DNA of 64,000 nucleotides from Palsa-461 sp036844945 (GCA_036844945.1 DAIUEV010000005.1:31892-95891), one strand, 5' to 3'. Shown: positions 50,476 through 60,692, counted from the stretch's first letter. Notes: generated by a model not told the origin, from the letters alone. A program made the numbers and translations.

Positions 50476-51432
50476 GTGCGCCTTGGGCTGATGCTCGGCT
50501 CGGACAACGAGCGGCCCCGACCGCTCCGCCTCGCTGGTCTCGTCGAGGACGTGCAGGCAGCCGAACGGGCCGGCTTCGACTCGATCTGGGTGCCCCAGGT
50601 GCCGGGCTACCTCGACGCGATGACGGCGATCACGGTTCTCGGACAGGCGACGAGTCGCATCGAGCTCGGGACCGCCGTCATCCCGGTCCAGACCCGGCAT
50701 CCCATCGTGATGGTCCAAGAGGCGCTGACCAACCAGATGGTGTGCCAGGGCCGGTTCACACTCGGCCTGGGCGCCTCGCATCACTGGATCGTGACCAACC
50801 AGCTCGGGCTCCCCTACGAACGCCCGGCCCGACTCGTCCGCCACTATGTCGAGGTCCTCAACCTGGCCTTCAAGGGTCCCGGGACACTCGACATCGAGAA
50901 CGAGTCGTTCCAGGTCCACAGCCCCCTCAATGTGTCCGATCCCATCGCCATGCCCACCCTGGTCGCGGCGTTGGCGCCGGCGATGCTCAGGATCGCCGGG
51001 ACGTTGGCCGACGGGACCATTTTGTGGATGGCCGACGAGCGGGCGATCACCGAGCACGTGCTTCCGCGGCTGACCCGGGCGGCGGCAGAGGCTGGTCGGC
51101 CGGCGCCCCGGGTCGTCGCCGGTGTCCCCGTCGCCCTGTGTGCCGCGGACGCGGTCGACGATGCACGGGAGTATGCGAGTCGAGTGCTCGGGCACGCCGA
51201 GCTCTCACCCAACTATCTGCGGCTCCTCGAATACGGCGACGCAACCGATGTGGGCGACGTGATGGCGGCGGGCACCGAGAGCGATGTTGGGGCACGCATC
51301 CGGCGGTTCCGGGACGCCGGCGTGACCGACCTGGCCGCGAGGGTCGTGCCCTTCGGAGACGACATCGACGCGAGAGCACGATCGAAAGAGCAGACGCTTG
51401 CATTCCTGTCCGCGCTGATGTCAGAGCTGTGA
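50476..51432 (+). CDS. LLM-class F420/FMN-dependent oxidoreductase
   Basis: A 318-residue TIM-barrel oxidoreductase. FDSIWVPQVPGYLDAMTAI and SRIELGTAVIPVQTRHPIVMVQEAL are typical of the F420-dependent branch (MSMEG_2256/TIGR03564-like). GRFTLGLGASHHW is the flavin-phosphate loop. The GTG at 50476 has an AAAGGA site five bases upstream, better than the earlier GTG 50416. The substrate is unknown; the flanking NTF2-like gene suggests isomerisation plus reduction of a ring compound. Confidence 0.87.
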   Translation: MRLGLMLGSDNERPRPLRLAGLVEDVQAAERAGFDSIWVPQVPGYLDAMTAITVLGQATSRIELGTAVIPVQTRHPIVMVQEALTNQMVCQGRFTLGLGASHHWIVTNQLGLPYERPARLVRHYVEVLNLAFKGPGTLDIENESFQVHSPLNVSDPIAMPTLVAALAPAMLRIAGTLADGTILWMADERAITEHVLPRLTRAAAEAGRPAPRVVAGVPVALCAADAVDDAREYASRVLGHAELSPNYLRLLEYGDATDVGDVMAAGTESDVGARIRRFRDAGVTDLAARVVPFGDDIDARARSKEQTLAFLSALMSEL

Positions 51433-51564
51433 CGCGGTCCTCTGAGGCGGTGCCTTTCGGGATGGCCGTCCTCTGAGTGTTGGGGACGTCCATGCGGTCT
51501 TACCCGGCACCCGCGGTCCGACCCGATCGAGACTCACGACGGTGAGCTCCGATCCTTCTTCCCG

Positions 51565-52251
51565 GTGACCGGTCGTCCGAGCTCTCGCTCCCAGGCGGTC
51601 CAGCAACTGGCGATGCGCATCGGCGACCACCGGCCCGGTCACCCCACGAGAGTGGCCGTGGACGGGATCTCGGCGGCGGGCAAGTCGACGCTCGCACGTG
51701 AGCTCGCGTTTGTTGTCGGATCCTCGGGGCGACCAGTCGTGCACCTCACGATGGACGACTTCCATCACTCCCGTGCCCGGCGCTACCGCCAGGGCCGGGA
51801 GTCAGCCCGTGGCTACTTCGACGACGCCTTTGCCTTCGACTCGTTCCGGGATCTCGTGCTGGTCCCGCTCGGACCCAAGGGCAACTGCAAGTACCGGCCC
51901 CGGCTCCACGATCTGGCCAGCGATCTCCCGGTCGACGCCGCCGCTGTCGAAGCCCCTTCGGATGCCGTCGTCATCGTCGACGGAACCTTCCTCCAGCGAT
52001 CCGAGCTGCTCCCCCATTGGGACCACCGCATCTACGTCGAGGTTTCCCTGGAACTGGCCCGCGCACGGGGCATCGCCCGGGACAGCGCCCTCCTCGGGGG
52101 CCGAGAGCGGACAGCAGAGCTCTACGACCAGCGCTATCTGCCAGCGGCACGCTTGTATCTGCGGGAGGTGGACCCGAAAGCCTCGGCGACGCAGATCTTC
52201 CACAACCACGACCCCGACCACCCCGTCGTGACAACGAACCCCTCGGACTGA
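51565..52251 (+). CDS. Uridine-kinase-like P-loop protein
   Basis: A 228-residue P-loop NTPase. GISAAGKST (34-42) is Walker A, and MDDFHHSRARRYRQGRESARG follows the uridine/panthothenate-kinase pattern. VIVDGTFLQRSELLPHWDHRIYV is the Walker-B and lid region. It probably phosphorylates a nucleoside or a sugar-like alcohol, and proteins of this kind are often annotated only as uridine kinase. Start GTG 51565 is not well supported by a ribosome site. Convergent with the CMD gene. Confidence 0.83.
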   Translation: MTGRPSSRSQAVQQLAMRIGDHRPGHPTRVAVDGISAAGKSTLARELAFVVGSSGRPVVHLTMDDFHHSRARRYRQGRESARGYFDDAFAFDSFRDLVLVPLGPKGNCKYRPRLHDLASDLPVDAAAVEAPSDAVVIVDGTFLQRSELLPHWDHRIYVEVSLELARARGIARDSALLGGRERTAELYDQRYLPAARLYLREVDPKASATQIFHNHDPDHPVVTTNPSD

Positions 52252-52312
52252 CGACCCGGTTCAGTGGACCGGCACGGCTTTGGTCATCGCGACAGTAAGC
52301 ACCGGCGAGCCT

Positions 52313-52690
52313 TCAGGTTTCCTCTCCAGCCCCGTCCATCTGTGCCCGAGCGAGGTCAAGCGCGCGCCGGGCCATGACCGCCTTCGGGTACCCCGCATAC
52401 ACCGCGAAGTGCACCACGAACTCCTGCAACTCCTCGAGTGTGATGTCGCCGGTTCGCAGCGCCGATCCCATGTGCGTCTCCATCGGGACCTGGGCGCCGC
52501 TCATCGAAGCGCACGTGATCGCGATCCACCGGCGCTCCTTCCTGGTCAGACCCGGGCGGGTCCAGATCTCCGCGAAGACCTGGTCGATGACCACATCGGC
52601 GACGTAGTCGTCGCCGCGGGCCGGAGCCGCAAATCCATTGACCGCTGTGAACTCGGCGGCCCCCCGGGACCACCGATCATCCTCGCTCAT
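52313..52690 (-). CDS. Carboxymuconolactone-decarboxylase-family protein
   Basis: A 125-residue helical protein. ERRWIAITCASMSGAQVPMETHMGSALRTGD is the CMD core; it has a single Cys (no C-x2-C), so it is not an AhpD-type peroxidase. The start overlaps the SDR stop by four bases (ATGA), so expression is coupled. In this company it could decarboxylate or isomerise a lactone in ring breakdown. Confidence 0.85.
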   Translation of the reverse strand: MSEDDRWSRGAAEFTAVNGFAAPARGDDYVADVVIDQVFAEIWTRPGLTRKERRWIAITCASMSGAQVPMETHMGSALRTGDITLEELQEFVVHFAVYAGYPKAVMARRALDLARAQMDGAGEET

Positions 52691-53490
52691 GGGGCGCCCT
52701 GCAGGTAGTCGATCTGAGCCCGCACGAAGCCCTCCCGGTCGTGGGCGTGCTGTTCGACCATGACGCCGGCGATCGGATTGGTCAGTATCAAGAGCCGGTC
52801 CTCGAGGATCCCCCGGACTACCAGCTCGCCCGCCTCCTCTGCGGTGATCACCGGCACCTGGGGCGCCTGGAGCGGCGTCGGCGGGCCGTACTCGCGAACC
52901 TGTTCGACGATGTTCGTCCTGACCCCCGCAGGGCAGAAGCAGCTCACCCCGATGCCTCTCGGGCGCAGGTAGAGCGCGAGCGACTCGGTGAGGGCGACGA
53001 CGCCAGCCTTGGTCGCGGCATACGGCAGGCGATCGAAGGCATAGGGGAAGAGGCCGGCCGTCGATCCCGTCGTCACCACGTGGCCCGAACCCTGATCCAG
53101 CAGCGCCGGAAGAAAGGCGTTGAGGATCCGAACCGTGCCCAGAAGGTTGATCTCGAGGATCGACCTCCACGCCTCCATGGGAATCTCGAGCGGCAGCCCC
53201 TTGACAATGATCCCCACGTTGCTCATGACGATGTCGACCCGCTCGAAGTCGGCCAGTACCGTCCGGTACAGCGCCTCGACATCTGTGTCGCTCGCGACGT
53301 CGCAGCGGGCGGCCGAGGCCCGACCCCCGACTCCGGTGATCTCGGCTGCGACGGCTGACGCCCTGGTGGCATCGATATCCGAGACGACGACGGCACATCC
53401 GCGCTTCGAGAGAGCGATCGCGCTGGCTCGTCCTATGCCGCTCCCAGCTCCGGTGATCACGGCCACGGCTGAGTCGAGCGGACGAATCAA
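52687..53490 (-). CDS. SDR-family oxidoreductase
   Basis: A 267-residue short-chain dehydrogenase. VAVITGAGSGIGRASAIAL is the NAD(P) motif and DRLPYAATKAGVVALTESL the Tyr-x3-Lys site. It is coupled to the CMD gene by a four-base overlap. The start appears to be TTG 53490 with a purine-rich GTGGG upstream; no ATG or GTG fits the family N-terminus. It shows the same C-terminal type as the SDR at 45811. Confidence 0.85.
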   Translation of the reverse strand: MIRPLDSAVAVITGAGSGIGRASAIALSKRGCAVVVSDIDATRASAVAAEITGVGGRASAARCDVASDTDVEALYRTVLADFERVDIVMSNVGIIVKGLPLEIPMEAWRSILEINLLGTVRILNAFLPALLDQGSGHVVTTGSTAGLFPYAFDRLPYAATKAGVVALTESLALYLRPRGIGVSCFCPAGVRTNIVEQVREYGPPTPLQAPQVPVITAEEAGELVVRGILEDRLLILTNPIAGVMVEQHAHDREGFVRAQIDYLQGAP

Positions 53491-53790
53491 CCCACAACCC
53501 GAGTTCGCGGACGCGGCTTCAGGGCCCTGAAGACACCTTCACAGGTGAATGCACATGCCATCGCGACGGATGATTGTAGAGCTGCGCCCTTGGGGCTCGC
53601 GGGTGAGCCGCAACACACTCGAGCCCCGCGTTGGAGACTCCCAGACTCCGACCCCTCGTCCCCGGTTCACCCTACGGTGTCAGACGTCCCAGTGGTCGGG
53701 TCATTTTGGATCATTTCGTTGACGACCGCGGGAACGTCGTCGGGCCGGGAGGGTAGTTGCCCACAGGTGCGGTTTCCTGCCGCACCGAGC

Positions 53791-53958
53791 TCACCTCTTT
53801 AACGAGTCCTTTGCGCGGTCCAAGAGCACCTTTTGCGTGTCCATTCGAGTTTGCATGTCCAGCCACGCCTTCGAACGATCCAGTCGGAGCTCGTGCGGGA
53901 CATGTTGGCGACCATCCGGGTCGTTTGTCTGGGCACCGCAGCGTCGGCATACCGCCAT
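53791..53958 (-). CDS. Possible small zinc-ribbon protein
   Basis: A 55-residue frame from ATG 53958: MAVCRRCGAQTNDPDGRQH, then a charged helix (SKAWLDMQTRMDTQKVLLDR). One C-x2-C knuckle is visible, with a His nearby. There is no clear ribosome site, and codon bias is mild. The rest of the 53491-54262 interval has no gene; TATATT at 54223-54228 could be the -10 for the hydrolase at 54263. Confidence 0.4.
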   Translation of the reverse strand: MAVCRRCGAQTNDPDGRQHVPHELRLDRSKAWLDMQTRMDTQKVLLDRAKDSLKR

Positions 53959-54262
53959 GCGTCCGTTTGTTTCCGGAGAATGATGCTGGTCGAGCCGAGC
54001 GCCTAGCAACGATGCTTCGGGTGAGATCATGTGTGCTCCCGTCGGTGCCAACCGTAGTACGACGCAGGGCTGTGCACTCCGTGAACGGCCACGTCCGGCT
54101 TCTACCGGCCCCACCACGGGCCGAAGGGTGATCGTTCTCTCACCAATATGACCGTCGGCTCGCCCCCGACGCGAGGTCGGGGGGCCGCGATCCGCCTAGG
54201 TGCCAGCATGGGCATCCCGTTCTATATTCCGGTGGGAGGACGGAGGACCAAGGGGGAACGCC

Positions 54263-56275
54263 GTGAGCAGCGCTTGGACGGATCATTCGAGGGACTCGCT
54301 CTTTGATCGCTCCTATCTCGATGTGGACGAATGGCGTGAGGACCCGGTTGGCCACCGCTATGTCCACGGCGGATTCACCGACACCGATGCACGGTTCTCG
54401 ATGTACTTCCCGCCAGAGCACCGATACCAAGGTCGGTTCTTCCAGCCGCTGATGGCGGTCTCGGGAACCGAACACGGGGCGGCCACCGGTGCCCTCACCG
54501 GCATCGCGGGGCTGGGCGGCTACGTGGGCTTCGCCGGTGCCAGCGGGGCGATCCTCGTCGAGTCGAACCTCGGGCGCTTCGACCCCTTCGTGGGCGCGGA
54601 CCCGACCATCACGATGTACCGGACGAGTGCGGCGGTCGCGCGCCAGTGTCGGACGCTCGCCGCCGAGATGTATGGCGAGCATCGCCCTTATGGCTACGTG
54701 TTCGGTGGTAGCGGCGGAGCCTTCAAGACCATCCGTTGCATCGAAACCGAGATCGGGCTGTGGGACGGCGCGATGCCCTACGTACACGCGCATCCGATGG
54801 CGTTGCCCAACGTCTTCACCGTGCAGAGCCACGCGATGCGGATCCTGCGCGACAAGTTCCCCCAGATCGTCGATGCGCTCGAGCCCGGCGGCAGCGGCGA
54901 CATGTACGCGGGCCTGAACACCGAGGAGCGGCAGGCGCTCGCGGAGGTGACCAGATTCGGGATGCCGCCACGCGCCTGGTTCGACGTTGAGCGGATCGCA
55001 GCGTCCTATACGGGCGTGTGGTCGATGATCATCGGTGCCGTGCTGAGGCATGACCCGGAGTACTTCGAGGACTTCTGGACGGTGCCCGGCTACCTCGGTG
55101 CCGATCATGAGGGCTCGCTCGTGAAGGCGAGGGTCCAGCACAAAACGGCCATCACGAAGGTCGTCACGCGCGACGAGGCGGCTGCCCTCGGGCTGGTCGT
55201 GCCACTGGCCCTACGCGTGGCGTATCCGGACTCACCGGTCGCGATCAAGGTCGAGGCAGTGCCCGAGGTAAGCCTGCAAGGCGCCACCATCAAGGTCTTG
55301 AGCGGTGAGGCGGCGGACCGCACGCTCTATGTCACCGACATCCAGGGCGACGTGCTCGCAATCGGGTTTGGCGACACCGATTCGGCGGGGCTGAACGGTC
55401 TCCAGACCGGGGACGACATCGCGATCGACAATTCCGTCTACCTCGCCGCACAGACCTACCACCGTCACCAGGTCCACCCGGCCTTCTCCCAATGGGATCA
55501 GTTCACGGCGGGTGGCGAGCCGATTTACCCCCAGCGGCGGCGGCTGATAGGAGCGATGGACCAACGTCTCACCGGTCGATGGGCCGGCAAGATGATCGTG
55601 GTCCAGTCCCTGATGGACGAGGCCGCGCATCCGATCATGGCCGAGTACTACCGCGGCCTCGTCGAATCCCAGCTGGGTCCCGCCGTGGACGACCACTACC
55701 GGATCTGGTTCGTCGATCACGCCCTCCACACGACCCCCAACGACCAGGGCGACATGCGGCCGGCCCGTACGACGCGGGTCGTCAGCTACCTCGGCGTGCT
55801 CCATCAGGGCCTGCGGGACCTCGTCGACTGGGTCGAGCACGATGTCGCGCCCCCTCCCAGCACGAACTACACGATCGTCGGAAATCAGGTGGTGCTCCCC
55901 GCAGCGGCCGCGGAGCGGCGAGGCATCCAGCCGATCGTCTCCCTGACCGCGAACGACGCGGAGCGGGCCGACGTCAGCGTCGGTGAGGAGGTCACCTTCG
56001 AGGGGCGTGCCGAGATGCCACCCCGGACCGGTTCGATCGTCGAAGCCGAGTGGGACTTCGAGGGCACCGGCGAGTTCCCCGTGAAAAAGCGCATCCAGGG
56101 TGGCGACGGGCTCGTGTCAATGGTGACCGTCCGGGCCACCTATGCGTTCTCAGAACCCGGGACCTATTTCCCAGCCCTGCGGATCACCGCCCACCGTCAC
56201 GGTGATCACCGATCGCTCTATGGGCGCATCCTTAATCTCGGTCGCGCCCGAGTCGTGGTTTTGGAGGCAAAATGA
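54263..56275 (+). CDS. Large alpha/beta-hydrolase with C-terminal PKD-like domain
   Basis: A 670-residue protein. YGYVFGGSGGAFKT sets the nucleophile Ser150 in G-G-S-G-G; a second region (MIVVQSLMDEAAHPIMAEYY and WFVDHALHTTPND) looks like the acid and His of a tannase/feruloyl-esterase-like triad. Residues ~575-665 form a PKD-type beta sandwich (ADVSVGEEVTFEGRAEMPP, ATYAFSEPGTYFPALRI). No signal peptide is seen, which is unusual for a PKD protein. The GTG at 54263 has an aggggg site. It may cleave esters of a polymer or lipid. Confidence 0.75.
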   Translation: MSSAWTDHSRDSLFDRSYLDVDEWREDPVGHRYVHGGFTDTDARFSMYFPPEHRYQGRFFQPLMAVSGTEHGAATGALTGIAGLGGYVGFAGASGAILVESNLGRFDPFVGADPTITMYRTSAAVARQCRTLAAEMYGEHRPYGYVFGGSGGAFKTIRCIETEIGLWDGAMPYVHAHPMALPNVFTVQSHAMRILRDKFPQIVDALEPGGSGDMYAGLNTEERQALAEVTRFGMPPRAWFDVERIAASYTGVWSMIIGAVLRHDPEYFEDFWTVPGYLGADHEGSLVKARVQHKTAITKVVTRDEAAALGLVVPLALRVAYPDSPVAIKVEAVPEVSLQGATIKVLSGEAADRTLYVTDIQGDVLAIGFGDTDSAGLNGLQTGDDIAIDNSVYLAAQTYHRHQVHPAFSQWDQFTAGGEPIYPQRRRLIGAMDQRLTGRWAGKMIVVQSLMDEAAHPIMAEYYRGLVESQLGPAVDDHYRIWFVDHALHTTPNDQGDMRPARTTRVVSYLGVLHQGLRDLVDWVEHDVAPPPSTNYTIVGNQVVLPAAAAERRGIQPIVSLTANDAERADVSVGEEVTFEGRAEMPPRTGSIVEAEWDFEGTGEFPVKKRIQGGDGLVSMVTVRATYAFSEPGTYFPALRITAHRHGDHRSLYGRILNLGRARVVVLEAK

Positions 56276-56491
56276 CTTTGACATCGCGTTCGTGATCGAC
56301 CACACAACCGACAGAGTCAACCGCAAGCGTCACTTTCGACGCCGGCCGCATACGCGCTGATCAGGATCCAGTCGGCTCCGAAGACGAGCCTCCATCAGCT
56401 TGAGACATGCCGTTCCCGCTGACCCGGTCGCAGGGTTCATCGATCCGACCGCTGCAAGACGTCAATCTGTCGCCGGAGTCCGCTTCGGTCT

Positions 56492-56938
56492 CTACCAGGC
56501 GGTTCTTGGCCGCATCAGACTGGTGGTGTCCAGCTCGAGCCAGAACGCGGGGAGCTTCGTCATGTCGCCCTCCCCTTCGACCCGCATGAGCCCTTCGGCC
56601 ATCAGCCAGTCGCGGAGTTTCGGATCCGGGAAGCGCATGGCGTATCGCTTGGCCCATTCGTAGTCACAGATGAACTTCTTTGTCGTCTCTGCGCCGTCGA
56701 TGACCTCGTTGATCACCTGGATCTCACCGTTCGCAACTCGGACATAGAGTCCGATCGAGTCCGAACCGGGACGACGAAGATGCTCCGGTGGACTCGTGTA
56801 CTCCTCACCCAGCACGAAATCCGTTCCGGACAGATCGTGGCCAGCGAGACCCTCCACGATGAGGGCCCGGAGCGTGTCGACCCAGTCGGGACTGGCATAT
56901 TCGAACTTCTCGTATACGGCGGGCCATCCGTGTTGCAT
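56492..56938 (-). CDS. Hypothetical protein, weakly SCP2-like
   Basis: A 148-residue protein with no motif I can name with confidence. SIGLYVRVANGEIQVINEVI and the mix of strands with a C-terminal WLMAEGLMRVEGEGDMTKLP resemble sterol-carrier-protein-2-like or lipid-binding domains. The ATG at 56938 has an agaggag site nine bases upstream, which rules out the longer frame. It stands alone between hydrolase and SGNH genes; 56276-56491 has no gene. Confidence 0.55.
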   Translation of the reverse strand: MQHGWPAVYEKFEYASPDWVDTLRALIVEGLAGHDLSGTDFVLGEEYTSPPEHLRRPGSDSIGLYVRVANGEIQVINEVIDGAETTKKFICDYEWAKRYAMRFPDPKLRDWLMAEGLMRVEGEGDMTKLPAFWLELDTTSLMRPRTAW

Positions 56939-57314
56939 CCTGGCTCCTCTGGTCGCGGGAACGTGCTCGACCGTTACCCAAATGCCAGCTTGGTGTCTAG
57001 CTCCGATGTCAAGGTCCTCGAGGTGACAAACATTTTCTCGCACCGATTTCGAGCCTCACACGGAGCAAACGTCCCGTCGAGGACCGATTCGGCTCCCCCA
57101 CCAGGACCGATCGCGGAGCTCTGGCGGAAGACCCCACGGCCACCGGACCGGTGTCCTCACAGCTTCGGCGCCCCAGGAGCGGTCCTCAGGGGCAACGATC
57201 TCCAGCCCAGGCGACCGGCTCCGGGCCCACGGCACCGGCCCCAGCCCTGGTGTCCCCCCCTTGAGCAGTCGGCAACGATCCCGCCGCACTCTTTCGGGGT
57301 CTCGCCGTAGTTCC
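56939..57314. other. Intergenic stretch
   Basis: No gene, repeat or clear promoter is evident. It separates the SCP2-like gene from the end of the SGNH lipoprotein gene, both on the minus strand. Confidence 0.3.
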
Positions 57315-57956
57315 CTACTGCGTGCATACCGAGAGGGCGAGCGCGTACCAATCGGCCAGCCCCTTTTGACCGATCGCGCTCGGGTGAATGCCGTCGGGCT
57401 GGAGCCAGTCCAGGTTCTGGTGCACCAGAGAGTTCCAATCGATCACCTTGTACCGACCAGGGTCGAGGGCCCGGACGGCGTAGATGTCCTGGTTGATCTG
57501 TGCCGCCACATTCGAATTCTCCGTGGGACCCCAGTAGTGGTCAGCGTTCGTGTTGACCGTGACCAAGATGACGCATTGGGCGGAGTCCACATCGCCCAAC
57601 AGGTCCGAAAGCGACTGCTGCCAGTTGGTGTTGTTGCCCACTCCTTCTTGGATCGCGTCGTTCGTCCCGAGGTTCAGGATCACGTCGCGAATTTGCTCGC
57701 GGCCGTTCGTCATCGCCGTCTTGACCGCGGGCGTCTCTTCGGTGATGGTCGCCCCAGGGGTACCGTTCAGGACGTAGGCGTAGCGCGGGCCGAGGGTGGA
57801 CTCGATCGCCGACGCTGAGTCGTAAGTGATCGAGTCGCCAAACACGCCCACATGCACCGCGGGCGAGGTTGTGATTCCGCTGTCGCAGGCAGAGAGCAGC
57901 ACTCCGCCAAGAACCAATGTCAAGGGGACCGCGATACGCCGAACAGCCCATCTCAT
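57315..57956 (-). CDS. SGNH/GDSL-hydrolase lipoprotein, copy 1
   Basis: A 213-residue lipoprotein. LSAC at 21-24 is a lipobox with Cys24 as acyl site. FGDSITYDSASAIE gives nucleophile Ser42, VILNLGTND the block III Asn, and DGIHPS the Asp/His pair. The enzyme, anchored outside the cell, probably removes acyl or acetyl groups from envelope glycolipids. The ATG at 57956 has an aaggg site and gives the right signal sequence; the longer frame does not. A close paralogue starts at 63850. Confidence 0.85.
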   Translation of the reverse strand: MRWAVRRIAVPLTLVLGGVLLSACDSGITTSPAVHVGVFGDSITYDSASAIESTLGPRYAYVLNGTPGATITEETPAVKTAMTNGREQIRDVILNLGTNDAIQEGVGNNTNWQQSLSDLLGDVDSAQCVILVTVNTNADHYWGPTENSNVAAQINQDIYAVRALDPGRYKVIDWNSLVHQNLDWLQPDGIHPSAIGQKGLADWYALALSVCTQ

Positions 57957-58448
57957 GTCGCAACCCTTCGAGGGTTCCGGCCACACCCCCAGACCGCTTC
58001 TAGTCAATACGGGGAGACTCTCTGCTCCCCCTGATCCTGTCGCGCTCGGCACGTTGAAGAATAGAGCCGAATGACCTAGGGGGTCCGTGCCGACATGATG
58101 CAGCCCTGGGGAGTCGACGCGGTCTGCTGGTACGTCGCCTCGTCCCCAAGTCACAAGGCCATCTGCGCGTCTTGCAGCGCGGCTCCGCTCCGGTCGCCGT
58201 CGGCGACCGGCCCGAGCGGCACACCACCATGTCGAAGTACCGGGAGCGGCCGGGAGCGGCCGGATGGCGCAATTTCTAGTTTGAGCTGCGCTCGTATGTT
58301 CCCCGTAGGGTCGTTGGCCCCTTCCATTTCACGGACCTTGCCTTCAAGGTGTCGCCACCGCCATGAAGTGACCATTGGCCCTGACTGAACCCCGGATCCA
58401 CCATCAAGATGGATAGCGGTCGATGAGCTTGGAGATCGCAGTGGTCCG
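57957..58448. other. Intergenic stretch between SGNH and ABC genes
   Basis: No coding frame with native codon bias is found. The region must hold promoters for both divergent genes, but I cannot pick a -10 box with confidence. Confidence 0.3.
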
Positions 58449-59477
58449 ATGACGGCACTCGCCAACTACACAACCCATCTCGACGACATCTCGAGCGATC
58501 GAGGAACCGCGGCCGTGGCGGTAAACGGGCTGTCCAAGACCTTTGGTGACCTGAGCGCGGTGAAGGGTGTCAGCTTCGACGTCGCCCAGGGGGAAATTTT
58601 CGCCTTCCTCGGACCCAATGGAGCCGGCAAGTCGACCACGATCAACATGCTGTGCACCCTGGCTAAACCGACGGCTGGTTCGGCGACAGTCGGGGGCTAC
58701 GACGTTGTCACCGAGGCCCGGATGGTGCGCCGGCACATCGGCCTGGTCTTCCAGGAACAGACCCTCGATGACCAGCTAACAGCCGAGGAGAACCTCCGGT
58801 TCCACGCGGTCCTCTACGGCGTGCCCTCGGGCCAGATCCACGCGCGCATCACCCGGGTGATGGAGCTCGTCGCTCTCTCAGGCCGGCGGAAGGACCTGGT
58901 GTCCACATACTCAGGAGGCATGGCAAGGCGGCTCGAGATCGCCCGCGGCATGCTCCATACGCCGCGGGTCTTGTTCCTCGACGAGCCCACCGTCGGTCTC
59001 GATCCCCAGACTCGGGCCCTCATTTGGGAGGACATCCAGCGACTACGCCGTGAGGAGGGTGTCACCATCTTCCTTACGACGCACTACATGGACGAAGCCG
59101 AGAACGCTGAGCGCATCGCCATCATCGACCAAGGCGAAATCATCGCTCTTGACACCCCCGACGCGCTCAAAGCATCAGTGGGCAGCGACACCGTCGCCCT
59201 CGAGACGGCTGATGACGAGGCCGCACTTGCTGCTCTGCGCCGGGTCGGCTATAGGGTCGATCGCTCAGCGGGCGGGCTGACGGTGTTTGTCGAGGACGAG
59301 GAAGCCGCCGTTGGGGCACTTGTCGCCACGGTCGGAGTTCCGGTACGCACAGTGCGAGCGCATCGTCCGACTCTGGACGACGTCTTTTTGCACTACACCG
59401 GCCGTGAGATTCGCGAGCAGCACGTCGAAGGCGGAAGGCCGATGTTCGCCCGTGCGCACGGCGCTCGCCGGCGATGA
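58449..59477 (+). CDS. ABC-2-type exporter ATP-binding protein, DrrA-like
   Basis: A 342-residue ATPase. GPNGAGKST (55-63) is Walker A, STYSGGMARRLEIARGM the signature, VLFLDEPTVGLD Walker B and FLTTHYMDEAENAERI the H-loop. The C-terminal ~90 residues (GLTVFVEDEEAAVGALVATV) form the DrrA-type extension, and PTLDDVFLHYTGREIRE is its closing motif. With the permease following after 15 bases it makes a heteromeric drug or lipid exporter, like daunorubicin resistance DrrAB. Confidence 0.92.
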   Translation: MTALANYTTHLDDISSDRGTAAVAVNGLSKTFGDLSAVKGVSFDVAQGEIFAFLGPNGAGKSTTINMLCTLAKPTAGSATVGGYDVVTEARMVRRHIGLVFQEQTLDDQLTAEENLRFHAVLYGVPSGQIHARITRVMELVALSGRRKDLVSTYSGGMARRLEIARGMLHTPRVLFLDEPTVGLDPQTRALIWEDIQRLRREEGVTIFLTTHYMDEAENAERIAIIDQGEIIALDTPDALKASVGSDTVALETADDEAALAALRRVGYRVDRSAGGLTVFVEDEEAAVGALVATVGVPVRTVRAHRPTLDDVFLHYTGREIREQHVEGGRPMFARAHGARRR

Positions 59478-59492
59478 GGAGAAGGCTCTGAA

Positions 59493-60368
59493 ATGACGAC
59501 GATCGCCACCGCCAAACAGAGCCCGCCTGGAATCGCGCCGGTGACCCAGCGTGGCGGGACCATCGCCGAGCTACGCGTGGTGGGGATGGTTTGGGAACGC
59601 GAGCTGATCCGCTACATCCGCACCCGCACACGCATCCTGAGCGGGTTGATCCAGCCAGTGCTGTTTCTGTTCGTGCTCGGTTACGGGATGAGCGGATTGG
59701 TCGGCACAATCGGCGGCTTCAACTTCCACCAGTTCGTATACCCGGGCGTGGTGGCCATGAGCGTCGTCATGACGGCCATGTTCTCGGCACTGTCGATTGT
59801 GTGGGACCGCGAGTTCGGCTTCCTCCGCGAGATGCTCATCGCCCCCGTCCAGCGCTCCACACTCGTGCTGGGCAAGATGTTCGGCGGCGCCACGGTCGCC
59901 GCGATGCAGGGAACCATCATGCTCGCGCTGGCTCCTTTGGTTGGCATCCATCTCACGCCACTGCTGGTCGTGCAGATGATCTGCCTCGAGCTGCTGATGG
60001 CAGTTGCCATGACCACCTTCGGGGTGTTCGTGGCCAGCCGTATCTCGAAGATGGAGTCCTTCCAAGTCGTGATGCAGATGCTTCTGATGCCCATGCTCTT
60101 CCTGTCCGGCGCGCTCTTCCCGCTCAACGGTCTTCCGTCGTGGCTCGCCTTCATCACCCGGCTGAACCCGCTCACATACGCCATCGCTCCGTTCCGTCAG
60201 GTGATATTCGAAGCACAACACATGTCGACCATTGCGCGTGCGCACTTCTCGACTGGAATCACCTGGTTCGGCTGGACGCTTCCGCTATGGTCCGAGCTTC
60301 TCATGGTGGCCGGCTTCGCTGTGATCTTCTTCGTGCTAGCAGTCGGGGGCCTTTCAAAGACTGAGTAG
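59493..60368 (+). CDS. ABC-2-type exporter permease, DrrB-like
   Basis: A 291-residue membrane protein with six helices. FLREMLIAPVQRSTLVLGKM is the coupling helix region and LFLSGALFPLNGLPSWLAFI precedes the last helices, as in DrrB/NodJ permeases. Its ATG follows a gaggagaagg site. It works with the upstream ATPase; the exported compound is unknown, perhaps a toxic natural product or glycolipid. Confidence 0.92.
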   Translation: MTTIATAKQSPPGIAPVTQRGGTIAELRVVGMVWERELIRYIRTRTRILSGLIQPVLFLFVLGYGMSGLVGTIGGFNFHQFVYPGVVAMSVVMTAMFSALSIVWDREFGFLREMLIAPVQRSTLVLGKMFGGATVAAMQGTIMLALAPLVGIHLTPLLVVQMICLELLMAVAMTTFGVFVASRISKMESFQVVMQMLLMPMLFLSGALFPLNGLPSWLAFITRLNPLTYAIAPFRQVIFEAQHMSTIARAHFSTGITWFGWTLPLWSELLMVAGFAVIFFVLAVGGLSKTE

Positions 60369-60692
60369 CCCATACGCTCGGACGCCAACCTCGTTGAGTC
60401 ACCGGGCGAGGCACGTCAGAGCGCTGGCACGCGTGTGCTGCAAACAATTAGGCGGAAGGTTCTGCAATTTCCGTCGAACGTTGATTGCGCAGGTCGCTGA
60501 TCAGCGAGCTAGCCCAGCTCCCGAAGACGACTCCACATGGTTGGGAAAGAACGCTCCCACTCGTCGACCGTCGGTACTGGAATCGGTTCTTGAGCGTTCA
60601 AGTCACGACGTTCAGCGTTCCCACCAGACGAACTGCAGCAGTTCCTGGCTAGCTGGTTCCACACGCCGAACCCGCAGACGGTGATGGTTTCG
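60369..60692. other. Convergent intergenic stretch
   Basis: Between the DrrB-like gene and the coiled-coil gene. A 78-residue frame on the minus strand (60509-60745) lacks native codon bias and I do not accept it. No hairpin of note is seen. Confidence 0.3.
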